Of a stretch of DNA of 64,000 nucleotides, positions 61,101 to 64,000 are shown piece after piece. The translations under genes were made by a program, and so were the position numbers. The stretch is from positions 1,407,001 through 1,471,000 of the forward strand of contig JADLSH010000216.1 of assembly GCA_016169945.1 (NCBI GenBank), in the 5' to 3' direction. Position 1 is the stretch's first letter. Each line of letters opens with the position of its first letter. The DNA is from Trachythela sp. YZ-2020 (lineage: Eukaryota; Cnidaria; Anthozoa; Malacalcyonacea; Clavulariidae). The notes beneath the pieces are model-generated. The model was not told the DNA's origin, made no database searches, and saw only the letters and a list, made by a program, of their open reading frames with translations.

Positions 61101-64000
61101 CAACGAATTTTTGGAAATAAGGAAATAAAACACTAAAATACAAGGAATTATTGGAAAAAAAGGAAATAAAACACTAAAATACAAGGAATTATTGGATAAT
61201 TAGGAAATAAAACACTAAAAACAAGGAATTCTTGGAAAAAAGGAAATAAAACACTAAAAAACAAGGAATTCTTGGAAGAAAAGGAAATAAAACACTAAAA
61301 AACAAGGAATTCTTGGAAAAAAAGGAAATAAAACACTAAAAAACAAGGAATTCTTGGAAGAAAAGGAAATAAAACACTAAAAAACAAGGAATTCTTGGAA
61401 AAAAGGAAATAAAACACTAAAAAACAAGGAATTATTGGAAAAAGCAAATAAAACACTAAAAAACAAGGAATTCTTGGAAAAAAGGAAATAAAACACTAAA
61501 AACAAGGAATTCTTGGAAAAAGGAAATAAAACACTAAAAACAAGGAATTCTTGGAAAAAGGAAATATAACACGAAAAACAAGGAATTCTTGGAAAAAAAG
61601 CAAATAAAACACTAAAAAACAAGGAATTCTTGGAAAAAAAGGAAATAAAACACTAAAAAACAAGGAATTCTTGGAAGAAAAGGAAATAAAACAGGGAATT
61701 CTTGGAAGAAAAGGAAATAAAACACTAAAAAACAAGGAATTCTTGGAAAAAAAGGAAATAAAACACTAAAAAACAAGGAATTCTTGGAAAAAAGGAAATA
61801 AAACACTAAAAAACAAGGAATTCTTGGAAAAAAGGAAATAAAACACTAAAAAACAAGGAATTCTTGGAAAAAAAGGAAATAAAACACTAAAAAACAAGGA
61901 ATTCTTGGAAGAAAAGGAAATAAAACACTAAAAAACAAGGAATTCTTGGAAAAAAGGAAATAAAACACTAAAAAACAAGGAATTCTTGGAAAAAAAGGAA
62001 ATAAAACACTAAAAAACAAGGAATTCTTGGAAAAAAGGAAATAAAACACTAAAAACAAGGAATTCTTGGAAAAAGGAAATATAACACAATAAAACAAGGA
62101 ATTCTTGGAAAAAAGGAAATAAAACACTAAAAAACAAGGAATTCTTGGAAAAAAGGAAATAAAACACTAAAAAACAAGGAATTCTTGGAAAAAAGGAAAT
62201 AAAACACAAAAAACAAGGAATTCTTGGAAAAAAGGAAATAAAACACTAAAAAACAAGGAATTCTTGACAAGGAAATATAACACAAAAAACAAGGAATTCT
62301 TGGGAAAAAAGGAAATAAAACACTAAAAAACAAGGAATTCTTGGAAAAAAAGGAAATATAACACAAAAAACAAGGAATTCTTGGAAAAAAAGGAAATATA
62401 ACACAAAAAACAAGGAATTCTTGGAAAAAAGGAAATAAAACACTAAAAAACAAGGAATTCTTGGAAAAAAAGGAAATAAAACACTAAAAAACAAGGAATT
62501 CTTGGAAAAAAAGGAAATAAAACACTAAAAAACAAGGAATTCTTGGAAAAAAAGGAAATAAAACACTAAAAAACAAGGAATTCTTGGAAAAAAGGAAATA
62601 AAACACTAAAAAACAAGGAATTCTTGGAAAAAAAGGAAATAAAACACTAAAAAACAAGGAATTCTTGGAAAAAAAGGAAATATAACACAAAAAACAAGGA
62701 ATTCTTGGAAAAAAAGGAAATAAAACACTAAAAAACAAGGAATTCTTGGAAAAAAAGGAAATATAACACAAAAAACAAGGAATTCTTGGAAAAAAAGGAA
62801 ATAAAACACTAAAAAACAAGGAATTCTTGGAAAAAAAGGAAATAAAACACTAAAAACAAGGAATTCTTGGAAAAAAGGAAATAAAACACTAAAAAACAAG
62901 GAATTCTTGGAAAAAAAGGAAATAAAACACTAAAAAACAAGGAATTCTTGGAAAAAAGGAAATAAAACACTAAAAAACAAGGAATTCTTGGAAAAAAGGA
63001 AATAAAACACTAAAAAACAAGGAATTCTTGGGAAAAAAGGAAATAAAACACTAAAAAACAAGGAATTCTTGGAAAAAAGGAAATATAACACAAAAAACAA
63101 GGAATTCTTGGAAAAAAGGAAATAAAACACTAAAAACAAGGAATTCTTGGGAAAAAAGGAAATAAAACACTAAAAACAAGGAATTCTTGGAAAAAGGAAA
63201 TAAAACACTAAAAACAAGGAATTCTTGGAAAAAAAGGAAATAAAACACTAAAAACAAGGAATTCTTGGAAAAAAGGAAATAAAACACTAAAAACAAGGAA
63301 TTCTTGGAAAAAAAGGAAATAAAACACTAAAATACAAGGAATTCTTGGAAAAAAAGGAAATAAAACACTAAAAAACAAGGAATTCTTGGAAGAAAAGGAA
63401 ATAAAACACTAAAAAACAAGGAATTCTTGGAAAAAAAGGAAATAAAACACTAAAAAACAAGGAATTCTTGGAAGAAAAGGAAATAAAACACTAAAAAACA
63501 AGGAATTCTTGGAAAAAAAGGAAATAAAACACTAAAAAACAAGGAATTCTTGGAAAAAGGAAATAAACCACTACAAAACAAGGCATTCTTGGAAAAAAAG
63601 GAAATAAAACACTAAAAACAAGGAATTCTTGGAAAAAAAGGAAATAAAACACTAAAAAACAAGGAATTCTTGGAAAAAAGGAAATAAAACACTAAAAAAC
63701 AAGGAATTCTTGGAAAAAAAGGAAATAAAACAGGGAATTCTTGAAAAAAAGGAAATAAAACACTAAAAAACAAGGAATTCTTGGAAGAAAAGGAAATAAA
63801 ACAGGGAATTATTGGAAAAAAAGGAAATAAAACACTAAAAAACAAGGAATTCTTGGAAAAAAAGGAAATAAAACACTAAAAAACAAGGAATTCTTGGAAG
63901 AAAAGGAAATAAAACACTAAAATACAAGGAATTATTGGAAAAAAAGGAAATAAAACACTAAAAAACAAGGAATTCTTGGAAAAAAAGGAAATAAAACACT
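52151..64000 (-). repeat. Satellite A', right array (reversed ~40-bp unit)
   Basis: About 290 copies of the reverse complement of satellite A, cut by the window edge. The + strand is A-rich: GGAAATAAAACACT, an A-run, CAAGGAATTCTTGG, a second A-run. At 52.2-53.9 kb and 62.1-63.2 kb the variants (GGAAATATAACAC) match those common in A. Between about 54.0 and 62.0 kb, and again near the window end, other variants dominate: GGAAGAAAAGG, AAAATACAAGGAATTATTGG, GGAAAAAAGCAAAT and AAAACAGGGAATTC. I did not find these in A, so the two A arrays have separate recent histories. Open frames on the minus strand (up to 226 codons, 53204-53884) are repeat translations. Confidence 0.98.
54769..60260 (-). repeat. 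~1.3-1.4-kb higher-order repeat in satellite A'
   Basis: A two-part signature, AAAACAGGGAATTCTTG followed about 55 bp later by AATTCTAGGAAAAAACG, occurs five times. CTAGG falls at 54829, 56154, 57599, 58872 and 60239, spacings of 1325, 1445, 1273 and 1367 bp. The spacing varies by multiples of roughly one to four 40-bp units. The ACAGGG part alone recurs at about 56337, 60420, 61691, 63730 and 63803. Confidence 0.85.

Larger units (their letters stand above)
31482..64000 (-). repeat. Right arm of the giant imperfect palindrome (cut by window end)
   Basis: The right arm runs right half of D, C' and A', each reversed relative to the left arm. The outer end of A' is not reached, so the full arm is at least 32.5 kb. 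What lies beyond 64000 would show whether the palindrome also includes the GGTACC repeat and the low-copy segment at 471-1139. Confidence 0.85.

Overview
This window looks like a block of satellite DNA from a eukaryotic chromosome. I find no protein-coding, rRNA or tRNA gene that I would defend. Almost all of it is AT-rich tandem repeat: about 59.8 kb of the 64 kb is in six satellite domains with unit sizes of 15-16, 38-42, 42-45 and 84-91 bp. Open frames of 60-226 codons exist only because the repeats lack stops in some frames. They translate to low-complexity strings such as reiterated FLVFYFLF or IIHAL, so they are not annotated as genes. The number, length and homogeneity of the arrays rule out a bacterial or archaeal chromosome. 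A large-genome animal is my guess; nothing in the window identifies a taxon.

Layout. 1-470: degenerate ~10-bp repeat rich in GGTACCTTGG. 471-1139: the only low-copy-looking segment, with an imperfect inverted repeat. 1140-1495: the same ~10-bp repeat in the opposite orientation. 1524-14139: satellite A, ~40-bp EcoRI-site unit, T-rich on the + strand. 14140-16128: satellite B, ~42-bp BamHI-site unit. 16129-16309: a short patch of satellite C in reverse orientation. 16310-26205: satellite C, 15-bp unit. 26206-36758: core region D, made of 84-91-bp units that repeatedly switch strand and are punctuated by about twenty CpG-rich modules built on the 17-bp repeat CGAATAAACGCC(T/G)CCCT. 36759-52150: satellite C in the opposite orientation. 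52151-64000 and beyond: satellite A in the opposite orientation.

The main result is the large-scale order A-B-C-D-C'-A', where primes mark reversed orientation. The window is one giant, nested, imperfect palindrome centred near 31.4-31.5 kb. The two C/D borders are identical in inverted orientation, and their coordinates sum to 62,963. Inside D, several modules and a ~1.1-kb block pair up in inverted orientation with coordinate sums of about 62,800-63,100. The arms are not copies of each other throughout. Satellite B is only on the left, the C arrays are 9.9 and 15.4 kb, and a ~1.3-1.4-kb higher-order repeat is found only in the right A array. This suggests an inverted duplication followed by independent repeat turnover. 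An assembly or fold-back-read artefact must still be excluded with raw long reads.

No gene network can be described. If the block has a function it is structural (heterochromatin, pericentromere, subtelomere or a hairpin-forming locus), and the sequence alone does not say which.
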